The notes beneath the pieces were generated by a model. It was not told the DNA's origin and did no database searches. It worked only from the letters and a program-made list of their open reading frames with translations. A DNA stretch of 64,000 nt, from positions 1,302,001-1,366,000 of the forward strand of contig NZ_CP010835.1 of NCBI RefSeq assembly GCF_001577775.1, read 5' to 3'. Made by a program: the position numbers and the translations under genes. Positions 1 through 8,371 of this stretch are shown here, in pieces (within the stretch, counting starts at the first letter, position 1; each line of letters begins with the position of its first letter). The DNA comes from Pyrococcus kukulkanii. GTDB taxonomy: Archaea > Methanobacteriota_B > Thermococci > Thermococcales > Thermococcaceae.

Positions 1-474
1 ACCTTTGACTTCAACGCTCTGATAATTAGGCTCGCAAACATAATAGGGAGGAGATCTAACCATGGAGTTATATATGACTTCATAAACAAGCTGAGGAGGA
101 ATCCTGAGGAGCTTGAGATTTTAGGGGATGGAACGCAGAGGAAGAGCTACCTTCACGTGAGTGATACAATTGAGGGCATGCTTACGATATTCGAGCACTT
201 CAGAAAGGAGGGTAAGAGGGTCGACTTCTATAACTTGGGTAACGAGGACTGGATAACCGTTAGGGAGATAGCCGAGATAGTCAGCGAAGAGATGGGCCTA
301 AGTCCCGAGTTCAAGTTCACGGGCGGTGTCGATGGCGGAAGGGGCTGGAAGGGAGATGTTAAGTTGATGCTCCTCGATATAAGCAAGGCTAAGAGAACTG
401 GCTGGAGGCCGAGGCTGAACAGCTACGAAGCCGTGAGGAGAACCGTTCGGGAGTTGCTAGGGAAAGATTTATAA
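1..474 (+). CDS. NAD-dependent nucleotide-sugar epimerase/dehydratase, C-terminal part
   Basis: The reading frame is open from base 1, so the gene starts upstream of the window; about 157 residues of the C-terminal half are visible. They match the extended short-chain dehydrogenase family (UDP-glucose 4-epimerase / dTDP-glucose dehydratase type). The visible segment RLANIIGRRSNHG is followed by LEILGDGTQRKSYLHVSDT, the usual substrate-loop and 'YLHVSD' signature, and by NLGNEDWITVREIAEI of the substrate-binding domain. The N-terminal Rossmann glycine motif and the YxxxK catalytic pair lie outside the window, so the exact sugar substrate cannot be judged. The frame ends 61 bp before the next gene. 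Confidence 0.85.
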   Translation, partial: TFDFNALIIRLANIIGRRSNHGVIYDFINKLRRNPEELEILGDGTQRKSYLHVSDTIEGMLTIFEHFRKEGKRVDFYNLGNEDWITVREIAEIVSEEMGLSPEFKFTGGVDGGRGWKGDVKLMLLDISKAKRTGWRPRLNSYEAVRRTVRELLGKDL

Positions 475-535
475 GTGCCCTCTTTAACCCGATGACAGTT
501 AAAAAGAAAAACCTTCCCTTCTGGAGGTGTGGGAG

Positions 536-727
536 TTGGCACAGGCGGTTGAGATGAAGTTTGAGATACCTGTATGTACCTCATGCGGAAGGGAGATCAC
601 GCCTAGGGAGCATGCCACTCACTTCGTCTGCCCCAACTGCGGCGAAGTGGTAATCTGGAGATGTGAAACCTGCAGGCTTCTAGCGAAGCCTTACAAGTGC
701 CCGAAGTGCGGATGGGAGGGACCCTGA
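536..727 (+). CDS. Small zinc-ribbon protein (putative RNA-binding, COG2888 type)
   Basis: This is a protein of about 63 residues with four CxxC knuckles in order (CTSC, CPNC, CETC, CPKC), enough to bind two zinc ions; the family is described as a Zn-ribbon RNA-binding protein conserved in euryarchaea. Start choice: GGAGGTG at 523-529 sits 6 nt before a TTG at 536. A GTG at 527 lies inside that ribosome binding site, and an ATG at 554 is also possible. The stop codon directly abuts the ATG of aEF-1beta, so the two are surely co-transcribed, which supports a role in translation. The exact function is unknown. Confidence 0.8.
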   Translation: MAQAVEMKFEIPVCTSCGREITPREHATHFVCPNCGEVVIWRCETCRLLAKPYKCPKCGWEGP

Positions 728-1003
728 ATGAGCGATTTCAACCTTGTTGGAGTTATTAGGGTAATGCCAAGCGATCCGGAGGTAAACCTTGACGAGCTAG
801 AGGAGAAGCTTAAGGCAGTGATCCCAGAGAAGTACGGCCTTGCAAAGGTCGAGAGGGAACCAATAGCCTTCGGTTTGGTGGCCCTAAAGTTCTACGTTCT
901 TGGAAAGGATGAAGAGGGCTACTCATTTGATGAGGTCGCAGAGAAGTTCAAAGAAGTAGAGAACGTAGAGAGCGCTGAAGTTGAGACGGTATCGAGGATT
1001 TAG
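728..1003 (+). CDS. ef1b: Elongation factor 1-beta (aEF-1B)
   Basis: This 91-residue protein has the compact alpha/beta fold sequence of archaeal EF-1beta, the guanine-nucleotide exchange factor that reloads EF-1alpha with GTP. It begins MSDFNLVGVIRVMPSDPEV, includes the conserved PIAFGLVALK strand and ends with VENVESAEVETVSRI, as in Thermococcales orthologues. Its length equals the family norm. It follows the zinc-ribbon gene without a gap. Its last 4 bp overlap the stop of the convergent TPR gene. Confidence 0.95.
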   Translation: MSDFNLVGVIRVMPSDPEVNLDELEEKLKAVIPEKYGLAKVEREPIAFGLVALKFYVLGKDEEGYSFDEVAEKFKEVENVESAEVETVSRI

Positions 1004-2019
1004 AGACTTAGGCCTAAACTCAGTTTGGGCCTCTTCCACTCGTCGAGCATCGCCTTTAGATCTTCGTTCTCTATTTTTCCATAGAGCTCCTCGAACTCCT
1101 TCTTTGCCTCTTCATTTCCAAGCCTCCACTCTGCAAGCTTTTCTATCGCCTGGAAGAACTGTCTAGTGTCGTCCTCGAATAGTTCAGCAAATACTGGGGC
1201 TACATCTTTTAGGGCCTGATAGTTTGATTCGTTGAAGAGTCCTTCAATGAACTCGATGACAGACTCAAATGCAATCCCATATAGATCCTCATCGCTCTCT
1301 GCCCTCTGGAGGGCCTTTCTTAAGCTTAAGGCAGCTTTCTTATTCTCTCCTCTTCCCGCGTATATCTCGCTCTCGACGAGCCTTGAGTGAACCTCTATCT
1401 CTTCATCTATGGGATTCCTTAGGACTTCCTGTATAAGCTCCATGGCCTTCTCATAATTTCCCAGCTCGTAGTGGAAGTGAGCTAAGTCAATTAGGCTTAT
1501 AAGGTAGTTCTTCTCGTCATTCAGCTTTGCGAATATATCCCTGGCCTTCTCCATTATTCTTATTGCCTCTTCCGTCTCTTCAAGCTCATCCTTAACGATT
1601 GCAATGTTCGCAAGGGTAAGTGCCTTCTCCTTCTCATTTCCTAGTTCTTCCTCTACCCTGAGAAGTTTTTCATAAGTTTTGAGAGCTTCCTCGGGCATTC
1701 CAAAGTGCTCATATGCATCGGCTAGATAATAGAGGGCTTCCGCATATTCCTCTTTATCTCTATCTCTTCTTTTTTCGACGACACTCTTGTATAACTCTAT
1801 TCCTTTTTCTGTTTCTCCTAAGTGCTCGTACGTGTGTGCAATTTCGTGAATTAGCTCGAAGTTCTCGCAGTCTATTGCAACCTGTCCTGCTCTCTCTAGC
1901 TCTCTTTTCAGCTGTTCTTCATCTTCTATTGTGTCTAGGTAATCTTCAATAATCTCAAGAAGCTTTTCACAGTTCTTTTCCTTTATCGCGTTTTCCCACT
2001 CTCTTGTAATCTCTTTCAT
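1000..2019 (-). CDS. Tetratricopeptide repeat protein
   Basis: The 339-residue protein is made of consecutive TPR-like helix pairs from about residue 40 to 300; examples are AEALYYLADAYEHFGMPEEAL and NYLISLIDLAHFHYELGNYEKAM, with the A/G-Y-P spacing typical of TPR. There is no signal peptide or membrane segment, so it is probably a cytosolic scaffold for protein contacts. The partner is unknown. The start has GGGGGTAAAG directly before the ATG. A 14-bp perfect palindrome lies between the start and an upstream TATA-like box, suggesting repression by a dimeric regulator. Low-complexity acidic helices make exact repeat borders uncertain. Confidence 0.85.
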   Translation of the reverse strand: MKEITREWENAIKEKNCEKLLEIIEDYLDTIEDEEQLKRELERAGQVAIDCENFELIHEIAHTYEHLGETEKGIELYKSVVEKRRDRDKEEYAEALYYLADAYEHFGMPEEALKTYEKLLRVEEELGNEKEKALTLANIAIVKDELEETEEAIRIMEKARDIFAKLNDEKNYLISLIDLAHFHYELGNYEKAMELIQEVLRNPIDEEIEVHSRLVESEIYAGRGENKKAALSLRKALQRAESDEDLYGIAFESVIEFIEGLFNESNYQALKDVAPVFAELFEDDTRQFFQAIEKLAEWRLGNEEAKKEFEELYGKIENEDLKAMLDEWKRPKLSLGLSL

Positions 2020-2031
2020 CTTTACCCCCGT

Positions 2032-2060
2032 TTAGGCTAGCCTAATAGGTATTAAAAATG
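2032..2060 (-). promoter_or_regulatory. Promoter with perfect 14-bp palindrome upstream of TPR gene
   Basis: TTAGGCTAGCCTAA at 2032-2045 is a perfect inverted repeat centred on CTAG. On the minus strand it lies just downstream of a TATA-like AT stretch (plus-strand 2048-2060, ggtattaaaaatg) and 13-26 nt upstream of the TPR start codon. It would therefore cover the expected transcription start. The position is typical of an archaeal repressor operator; the regulator is unknown. Confidence 0.55.
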
Positions 2061-2172
2061 TTAGGATTTATGTCAAAAATCAAGAGTTAAGTTTTTCAGA
2101 TTGAAATTGACATGTCTAAGGCTTATTTCAAAGAATTGGGTTCTATGAGAGAAAAATAAATAAAGGTGTGTA

Positions 2173-2192
2173 TGTTTTATATACCTTGGTGA
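2173..2192 (+). promoter_or_regulatory. TATA box and RBS of sugar ABC operon
   Basis: TTTTATATA at 2173-2181 is a strong TATA element only about 20 bp before the ATG at 2199, and GGTGA at 2188-2192 is the ribosome binding site. The close spacing implies a very short leader, or that the true TATA element lies further upstream (AAATAAATAAAG near 2154-2165). I did not find the TATCAC-N5-GTGATA Thermococcales glycolytic motif here. Confidence 0.45.
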
Positions 2193-2198
2193 GTAAAC

Positions 2199-3485
2199 AT
2201 GAGGAAGGCCGTTGGGATTTTGGCGGCCCTTCTCTTAGCTGTGGCAGTATTTGCCAGTGGATGTATTGGCGGAGGAGGGCCAACGAAAATAGTATGGGCA
2301 TCTACCCAACTAAACCCACCAGAAGAGAGGGCCTTTGTCCTTAATGAGCTCATACCACCTTTCAAAGATGAGGCAGGAATTGATGTTGAATTCGTACCTA
2401 TAAGTTACTCTGACTTAGCAACGAGGCTTGAGGGTGAGGAGCAGTCAGGCAAAGTGACAATTGATGTAGTTGCCGATCTTCACGGAGGTCTCGATTACTT
2501 TAATGCAAAGGGTTGGCTAACTGACTTGAGCGATAAGGTAAAGACCCTCCAAGGAAGGACGTTCATAGAGAGCTATATGAACTACGCCACCGATAAGAAC
2601 GGTAAGGTCTTCTACGTTCCATGGATGAGTGCGACCTATGTGATGGTTGTCAACAAGGAAGCCTTTAAGTACCTCCCATCGGGACTTACCGAGCAGGATG
2701 TTATCCAGGGAACTGAGAAGTGGACATATGATGCTTTACTTGCTTGGGTTAAGAACATATATGAAAAGACTGGAAAGAAAGCCTTTGGGCTTCCGGCTGG
2801 GCCAAAAGGGTTATTACACAGGTTCATACATGGTTACCTCTACCCAAGCTTTACTGGATATGAAGCTAAGAAGTTCGACAGCTCTGAGGCAATAGATATG
2901 TGGAACTACTTCAAGGAGCTCTGGAAGTACACCAATCCAGCATCAACAACTTGGGATGCTATGGCAGACCCACTCTTACAGGGTGAGGTTCTAATTGCCT
3001 GGGATCACACAGCTAGAATAAAGAATGCCATTGTGACTAAGCCTGACCAATTCGTGGTAGTCCCTGTTCCAAGAGGGCCAGAAGGCAGGGGATTCATCGT
3101 TGTCTTAGCAGGACTTGCAATTCCGAAGAATGCTCCACACCCAGATGAAGCATGGAAACTTATTGACTACCTGACCAAGCCAGAGACCCAAGTAAAGGTT
3201 CTTGAGAAGGTGGGATTCTTCCCAACAGTGAAAGAAGCCGCTAATGCTGTTCCAGAGGGGCCACTTAAGATTCTAGTTGAGGGAGTAACTGCACAATCAT
3301 CAACAAAGGATGCTTTAATTGTTATGATTCCAAACCTTGGTGAGAAGGGTGGTGAGTTCAGCGGGCTCTATAGAGAGGCCTTCAAGAGAATTGTACTCCA
3401 GGGAGAGGATCCACAGAAGGTTCTCGGTGAATTAGGACCGAAGCTTCACAACCTCTTCAAGGAGAAGGGAATACCTGAGCCGTGA
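2199..3485 (+). CDS. Sugar ABC transporter substrate-binding lipoprotein (CUT1 family)
   Basis: The 428-residue protein starts with a hydrophobic signal and the lipobox ASGCIGGGG (Cys near 22), followed by a glycine-rich linker and a family-1 extracellular solute-binding fold. Typical marks are LNELIPPFKDEAGIDVEFVPI near the N-terminus, FYVPWMSATYVMVVNKEAF in lobe 2 and the late HPDEAWKLIDYLTKPETQ helix. It is the membrane-anchored receptor of an importer with two permeases and an ATPase encoded downstream in the same direction. The substrate is probably an oligosaccharide, but specificity (maltose, trehalose or other) cannot be read from the sequence. Confidence 0.92.
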   Translation: MRKAVGILAALLLAVAVFASGCIGGGGPTKIVWASTQLNPPEERAFVLNELIPPFKDEAGIDVEFVPISYSDLATRLEGEEQSGKVTIDVVADLHGGLDYFNAKGWLTDLSDKVKTLQGRTFIESYMNYATDKNGKVFYVPWMSATYVMVVNKEAFKYLPSGLTEQDVIQGTEKWTYDALLAWVKNIYEKTGKKAFGLPAGPKGLLHRFIHGYLYPSFTGYEAKKFDSSEAIDMWNYFKELWKYTNPASTTWDAMADPLLQGEVLIAWDHTARIKNAIVTKPDQFVVVPVPRGPEGRGFIVVLAGLAIPKNAPHPDEAWKLIDYLTKPETQVKVLEKVGFFPTVKEAANAVPEGPLKILVEGVTAQSSTKDALIVMIPNLGEKGGEFSGLYREAFKRIVLQGEDPQKVLGELGPKLHNLFKEKGIPEP

Positions 3486-3533
3486 AGTCTTTCTTTTTCT
3501 TCCTTTAACTTTGACTGCTTTGGAGGGATTAAC

Positions 3534-4382
3534 ATGGAAGTAAGACATATTCCCTATTTGCTTCTCTTACCAGCAATAGCGTATCTTTTGTTTTTTATTG
3601 GATATCCATTAATCCAGGCCTTGTATCTGGCTTTTACAAAGAATGGGGCTTTTTCTCTTGAGACAGTTAGAAGGGCGACTTCTGATCCCACTTTTTGGCA
3701 GGCTCTCAAGTATACAATATCACTTGCAATAGCTATAGTGCCGATTCAGCTAATCCTGGCATTAATATTGGCCCTAGCAGTTAATAGAGCATTTAAAGGT
3801 AAGGATTTTACAATTTATGCTTTAATAATTCCTCTTACTATTAGTGATGTTGCTGCGGGCTTAATCTGGTACACAATGCTTTCTGATTATGGTTTTATGA
3901 ACAAGCTACTTTTGAACTTGGGTCTCATCTCTCAGCCAATCCACTTCTTTGGCTATGAATACAGAACGATGGAGTTCCTGGCTATAGTTATAGCAGAGGT
4001 GTGGAGGGCTACTGCCATAGTCTTTGTCATAATACTTGCAGGATTGCAGATGATTAGTAGAGAGTATCTTGAAGCTGCTGAAGTCTTTGGTGCTGGCTAT
4101 TGGACAAGACTTAGGAAGATAGTCATTCCAATGCTTAAGCCGAGCATTCAGAGTGCTCTAATCATTAGAACGCTATTTGCAATGCAGGTATTCGGTATCG
4201 TCTGGATATTAGCGGGGAGGGATATTCCAGTTCTGGCTGGAGAAGGGTTCTATCAGCTGATGGAGATCAAGGATTATGGGGTTGCATCAATCTATGCATT
4301 AACTATCGCGTTGCTTTCGATAATCCTGGGGGCACTATATGTCAAGTTTCTGAAGGCTGAATACTTGGAGGTGAGAACATGA
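3534..4382 (+). CDS. Sugar ABC transporter permease (MalF-like)
   Basis: This 282-residue inner permease has six predicted membrane helices, beginning with YLLLLPAIAYLLFFIGYPLI and ending with SIYALTIALLSIILGALYV. The cytoplasmic EAA loop that docks the ATPase is visible around residues 180-205 (YLEAAEVFGAGYWTRLRKI then VIPML). Length and topology fit CUT1 MalF/UgpA-type subunits lacking the extra N-terminal helices of E. coli MalF. It follows the binding protein by 48 bp and overlaps the second permease by 4 bp, so translation is coupled. Confidence 0.92.
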   Translation: MEVRHIPYLLLLPAIAYLLFFIGYPLIQALYLAFTKNGAFSLETVRRATSDPTFWQALKYTISLAIAIVPIQLILALILALAVNRAFKGKDFTIYALIIPLTISDVAAGLIWYTMLSDYGFMNKLLLNLGLISQPIHFFGYEYRTMEFLAIVIAEVWRATAIVFVIILAGLQMISREYLEAAEVFGAGYWTRLRKIVIPMLKPSIQSALIIRTLFAMQVFGIVWILAGRDIPVLAGEGFYQLMEIKDYGVASIYALTIALLSIILGALYVKFLKAEYLEVRT

Positions 4383-5212
4383 ACGACAAAACCAAATTCA
4401 TGCTCAAGAAAATAGCATTTTACGCATTCATTTTCACGATTGTTGCATGGATCCTTATTCCGATAATAGTCTCGGCTCTCTATGCTTTCTCGACTAAGCA
4501 GGACTACTATGATCCTCACAAGGTAATCCCAACGCATTTTACAACCGAATGGGTTAGGACGATACTCTTCACGTTGGGGGCTTGGGATGGCATAAAGAAT
4601 AGCGTTATCGTGGCGGTACTTACAATCATAATAAGCTTTGTCTTGGGCATTCCAGCTGGATATGCAATCGCAAGATTTGCTTTTAGAGGTAAAGACACTA
4701 TAAAACTATCAATTATTGCCCTGAGGATGTTTCCCATTCCCGTAATGGCAATTCCCTTGGTTGTGTTGTATATAAAACTCAACCTAATTGACACACTATT
4801 GGGTGTTGCCTTGGCCCACACGGCAATGGCCCTGCCTTTCGTGGTTTTAATAACCTCAAGCATCTTTGCAGGAGTTGAGAAGGAGTTAGAGGAGGCGGCA
4901 ATGGTATTCGGCCTGACGAGGTTTGGTGCCTTCAGGAGTATTACCCTTCCTTTGGCTCTTCCAGGATTGGCTGCTGCCGCAATGTTTACGTTCGTCATGA
5001 GCTGGAATGAGGTGTTCGTGGCATCGATACTAACCCTAAAGAATAGAACACTTCCAGCTCAGATACTCTCCATAGTTGCGGGAGTTGCTGGAGGTGCTGC
5101 CCCTGCCTACTACAAATTTGCAGCTGCATTCATAATGGTACTTCCGGCGATGCTCTTCATATTCTTCGCGAGGAGGTATCTCATAACGATGTGGGGAATA
5201 ACCTTGAGGTGA
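4379..5212 (+). CDS. Sugar ABC transporter permease (MalG-like)
   Basis: The 277-residue second permease of the CUT1 importer has six predicted membrane helices. Its EAA loop reads ELEEAAMVFGLTRFGAFRSI with TLPLALPGL following, and AARRYLI-type basic residues lie near the C-terminus (FFARRYLITMWG), as in MalG-like subunits. It begins in an ATGA overlap with the preceding permease gene and ends 5 bp before the ATPase start. It would pair with the upstream permease to form the channel. Confidence 0.92.
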   Translation: MNDKTKFMLKKIAFYAFIFTIVAWILIPIIVSALYAFSTKQDYYDPHKVIPTHFTTEWVRTILFTLGAWDGIKNSVIVAVLTIIISFVLGIPAGYAIARFAFRGKDTIKLSIIALRMFPIPVMAIPLVVLYIKLNLIDTLLGVALAHTAMALPFVVLITSSIFAGVEKELEEAAMVFGLTRFGAFRSITLPLALPGLAAAAMFTFVMSWNEVFVASILTLKNRTLPAQILSIVAGVAGGAAPAYYKFAAAFIMVLPAMLFIFFARRYLITMWGITLR

Positions 5213-5217
5213 TAAAA

Positions 5218-6312
5218 ATGGTTGAAGTTAGACTTGAAAACTTAACGAAGAAGTTTGGAGATTTTACTGCTGTTAACAAGCTCAACTTGACGATTAAAGA
5301 TGGCGAGTTCTTAGTTCTTCTGGGACCGAGCGGTTGCGGAAAGACAACAACGTTAAGAATGATAGCCGGCTTAGAGGAGCCAACCGAGGGGAAGATATAC
5401 TTTGGTGATAGGGACGTGACCTACCTTCCACCCAAGGACAGGAACATAAGCATGGTCTTCCAGAGCTATGCGGTTTGGCCTCACATGACGGTTTATGATA
5501 ACATAGCCTTCCCCCTGAGGATAAAGAAAGTTCCTAAAGAAGAAATTGACAAAAAAGTTAGATGGGCTGCTGAGCTTCTCCAGATAGAGAACCTCCTTGA
5601 CAGGTATCCTGCCCAGCTTTCTGGAGGGCAGAGACAGAGAGTAGCAGTTGCAAGGGCAATAGTAGTTGAGCCTGACGTTCTCCTAATGGACGAACCCTTA
5701 AGCAACCTTGACGCTAAGTTAAGGGTCGCGATGAGGGCCGAGATAAAGAAGCTCCAGCAAAGGCTCAAGGTTACCACGATTTACGTGACTCACGATCAAG
5801 TGGAGGCAATGACGATGGGGGACAGGATTGCCGTGATGAACCAAGGAAGGTTGCTCCAAGTTGGTCCGCCAACGGAGGTTTACCTTAATCCAAAGTCGGT
5901 GTTCGTTGCGACGTTCATTGGTGCCCCTGAGATGAATATACTTGAGGTGTCAGTTAGGGAAAACTACTTAGAGGGTAGAGGATTTAAGATAGAGCTACCC
6001 CAGGATATAATGGATCTATTAAAGGACTACATGGGCAAGGACGTGCTATTTGGAATAAGGCCGGAACACATGATAATTGAGGGAATCGGCGAGATGGCTC
6101 ACATGAAGAGAACCACCAAAGTCAAAGGTAGGGTTGATTTCGTTGAGGCTCTAGGTACGGACACTATAGTCCATGTAGTCCTTGGTGATGAACTCATCAA
6201 GGTTAAGCTCCCAGGACACATTCCAGTGGAGGTCGGGAAAGAAGTTAACGTGGTTATGGATGTTGACAGGATCCACATATTTGACAAATCCACAGAAGAG
6301 ACTATAATCTAG
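5218..6312 (+). CDS. Sugar ABC transporter ATP-binding protein (MalK/UgpC type)
   Basis: Starting at ATG 5218 this is a 364-residue ATPase: Walker [10 protein letters not shown] at about residue 37, Q-loop [10 protein letters not shown], signature [14 protein letters not shown], Walker [13 protein letters not shown], and switch histidine in VTHDQVEAM. The C-terminal 130 residues form the MOP/TOBE regulatory domain (FGIRPEHM, then a VDRIHIFD end) typical of CUT1 ATPases. An in-frame GTG at 5191 would overlap the permease gene. GAGGTGAT at 5206-5213 directly before ATG 5218 makes that start preferable. It energises uptake through the two permeases. Confidence 0.93.
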   Translation: MVEVRLENLTKKFGDFTAVNKLNLTIKDGEFLVLLGPSGCGKTTTLRMIAGLEEPTEGKIYFGDRDVTYLPPKDRNISMVFQSYAVWPHMTVYDNIAFPLRIKKVPKEEIDKKVRWAAELLQIENLLDRYPAQLSGGQRQRVAVARAIVVEPDVLLMDEPLSNLDAKLRVAMRAEIKKLQQRLKVTTIYVTHDQVEAMTMGDRIAVMNQGRLLQVGPPTEVYLNPKSVFVATFIGAPEMNILEVSVRENYLEGRGFKIELPQDIMDLLKDYMGKDVLFGIRPEHMIIEGIGEMAHMKRTTKVKGRVDFVEALGTDTIVHVVLGDELIKVKLPGHIPVEVGKEVNVVMDVDRIHIFDKSTEETII

Positions 6313-6481
6313 TTGTCAGAATGACATTAGATTCTTCTTTAGATTTTTCGTTTTCCACGTTTAACTTCTATTATGTTGTCAAATTGGCAGTTCTCTTCTT
6401 CATATTTGACATTGTGATGTATCCTTGTCTCAATTCTCGATAATTTGTTGGTTATTTTATCCATAACTCCTATAACTGGAG

Positions 6482-6524
6482 GATTAAATACTAAGAACTT
6501 GGACAAAATATCCAAGAGGAGGGT
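6482..6524 (+). promoter_or_regulatory. nrdD promoter with inverted repeat
   Basis: A TATA-like ATTAAATAC lies at 6483-6491. Downstream, CTTGGA (6498-6503) and TCCAAG (6511-6516) form a 6-7-6 inverted repeat that would span the transcription start, followed by RBS GAGGAGGG before ATG 6530. The arrangement suggests a repressor site or a short mRNA hairpin close to the RBS. The rest of the 217-bp gap (6313-6481) is AT-rich and holds TGTCAAAT and ATTTGACA near 6378-6410, a second possible inverted pair; no gene is seen. Confidence 0.45.
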
Positions 6525-6529
6525 AAAAT

Positions 6530-8371
6530 ATGGAAAAAGTTTCAGACATGATTCATGAATACGCAAGGTGGGGGAGCCTAGACGTCTTGGAAAACGCAAA
6601 TAGATACCCTGGGCCGAGCGGTTTCTTTGCCTATGTTATGGAAGAAGCATTAAAGGACAGCATAAACCTGATTCCAGAGGTTGGGAGAAAGGCCCACTTT
6701 AATGGAGACATCTACATCCACAAGCTCCCGTACAGTCTCTACATCCCCTACTGCACGGGCCACAGCATATCTAGGCTGCTTAAGAAAGGCTTAAAGACGC
6801 CCACCATAATCTCAAGGCCCGCGAGGCACTTCGACACCTTCGTTGACCACATGGCAAATTACCTGATAACCCTTCAGCACTACTTCTCTGGAGCTCAGGC
6901 CTTTAGTAGCGTTGAGTGGTATGCTGGGCCGTTCATAAGGAAGGAAAACCTTGACAGAAGGAAGATAAGGCAGAACATTCAAAGATTAGTCTACAACCTA
7001 AACTATCCAACGAGGATTGGCCTCCAGACACCTTTCACGAACTTCACGGTAACGCTCGATGCCCCAAAGAAAATGCTCGATGGTGATCATGCTGTTTACG
7101 AGGGGAGGGAAGTTGAGCCTTTGGGAGAGTACGAAAAGGAAGCTAAGGAATTCTTCATAGCATTGACCGAAGTTCTTAGGGAGGGAGACGCCATAGGTCA
7201 GCCCTTTACGTTCCCTATCCCAACGCTCATGGTTACCGCTGACATGATATGGAATGACCCAGAGGTGTTCGAGGCTGTCTTCACAACCGCAGCGAAAAGG
7301 GGAAGCTTCTATTGGCTGAATACGAACGTTGTAGACCCCGATGCGAGCTACTCGATGTGCTGCAGGTTGAATATCGATAAAAACGAGTTCTTATATGCTT
7401 TTGGCCTAAGCGGGAAGAGCGTTGAGGAAGAGGCCCTTAAAAAACTTGAGAGACAGCGTTTCGGCGGATTATGGGCCATGCCAGACGTTACCGGCTCGGT
7501 AAACGTCACCACAGTTAACCTTCCAAGGATAGCCCTTAAGGCGAGGGATGACGATAAGTTCTGGGAGGAGTACGAGAGGGTTCTAGAGGTAGTTAAGATA
7601 ACCACGGACTGGTTTAGGGAGAGATATCTGACCCTCATAAAGAACTATCCTCACATGTACAGCATGATAGTCAACTACCTCAAGGAGTTCCCCTCAAGCC
7701 ACTTCAACACGATTGGAATTTTGGGCCTTCCCGAGGCCGCGGCAATCTACCTTAACGATCCAAAGCTCTGGACAGAAGGTTCAAGACGGGACTGGCTCAA
7801 GGCAGCTGAGCTTATGAAGGAAATGGTTGAGTTTGCAACTTCAAAGGCTAGGGAATGGATGAGAAAAACGGGAACTCCTTGGAACGTTGAGGAGGTTCCT
7901 GGGGAAAGTGCTGCAGCTAAACTCGCCATAAAAGACCTGAGGGAGTTTCCAGAGCTTAGGGAATACCTCAGCGATCCGGAGAATCCAATTTATTCAACGA
8001 GCATCGCCCCGTACTACGGCTCCCTTGAGCTTGGCGACAGGATAAGGATAGAGGAGAAAGTCCAGAAGAGCTTCACGGGAGGAGTAATGATGCACATATT
8101 CCTGGGGGAGGAACCAGATCCTGAAGCCCTCGCGAAGCTGACCAAGAGGCTCATGAGAACTGAGCTCGTTTACTGGAGCTACACTCCAGCGATAACCGTC
8201 TGCAACAAGTGCGGCTACTCCACCACGGGTCTGCACACACACTGCCCTAAGTGTGGAAGCGAGGACGTTGAGATCTGGAGCAGGATCATCGGCTACTATA
8301 GGCCCTTGAAGAACTGGAATCCCTTCAGGAAGAAGGAGTTCTGGACGAGGAGGCACTACAGGGGTGGTTAA
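6530..8371 (+). CDS. nrdD: Anaerobic (class III) ribonucleoside-triphosphate reductase
   Basis: This 613-residue glycyl-radical enzyme reduces ribonucleotides to deoxyribonucleotides without oxygen. The C-terminus shows the zinc site CNKC (558-561) and CPKC (572-575), followed by SRIIGYYR, in which Gly about 588 should carry the radical. Active-site cysteines are visible as PYCTGHS (Cys75) and SMCCRLN (Cys277/278). The usual N-terminal ATP-cone allosteric domain is absent: the catalytic barrel starts almost at residue 1, making it about the size of phage T4 NrdD. It is followed with no gap by its activase gene, as expected. The ATG has a strong AGGAGGG. Confidence 0.93.
   Translation: MEKVSDMIHEYARWGSLDVLENANRYPGPSGFFAYVMEEALKDSINLIPEVGRKAHFNGDIYIHKLPYSLYIPYCTGHSISRLLKKGLKTPTIISRPARHFDTFVDHMANYLITLQHYFSGAQAFSSVEWYAGPFIRKENLDRRKIRQNIQRLVYNLNYPTRIGLQTPFTNFTVTLDAPKKMLDGDHAVYEGREVEPLGEYEKEAKEFFIALTEVLREGDAIGQPFTFPIPTLMVTADMIWNDPEVFEAVFTTAAKRGSFYWLNTNVVDPDASYSMCCRLNIDKNEFLYAFGLSGKSVEEEALKKLERQRFGGLWAMPDVTGSVNVTTVNLPRIALKARDDDKFWEEYERVLEVVKITTDWFRERYLTLIKNYPHMYSMIVNYLKEFPSSHFNTIGILGLPEAAAIYLNDPKLWTEGSRRDWLKAAELMKEMVEFATSKAREWMRKTGTPWNVEEVPGESAAAKLAIKDLREFPELREYLSDPENPIYSTSIAPYYGSLELGDRIRIEEKVQKSFTGGVMMHIFLGEEPDPEALAKLTKRLMRTELVYWSYTPAITVCNKCGYSTTGLHTHCPKCGSEDVEIWSRIIGYYRPLKNWNPFRKKEFWTRRHYRGG

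Noticed and set aside
2100-2198. TATCAC-N5-GTGATA (TGM/TrmBL1) motif before the sugar ABC operon
   Set aside because: Motif not found in the upstream region.
6339-6599. 86-codon minus-strand open frame between the sugar operon and nrdD
   Set aside because: It runs across the nrdD start and its inverted-repeat promoter, has no RBS, and shows no domain.
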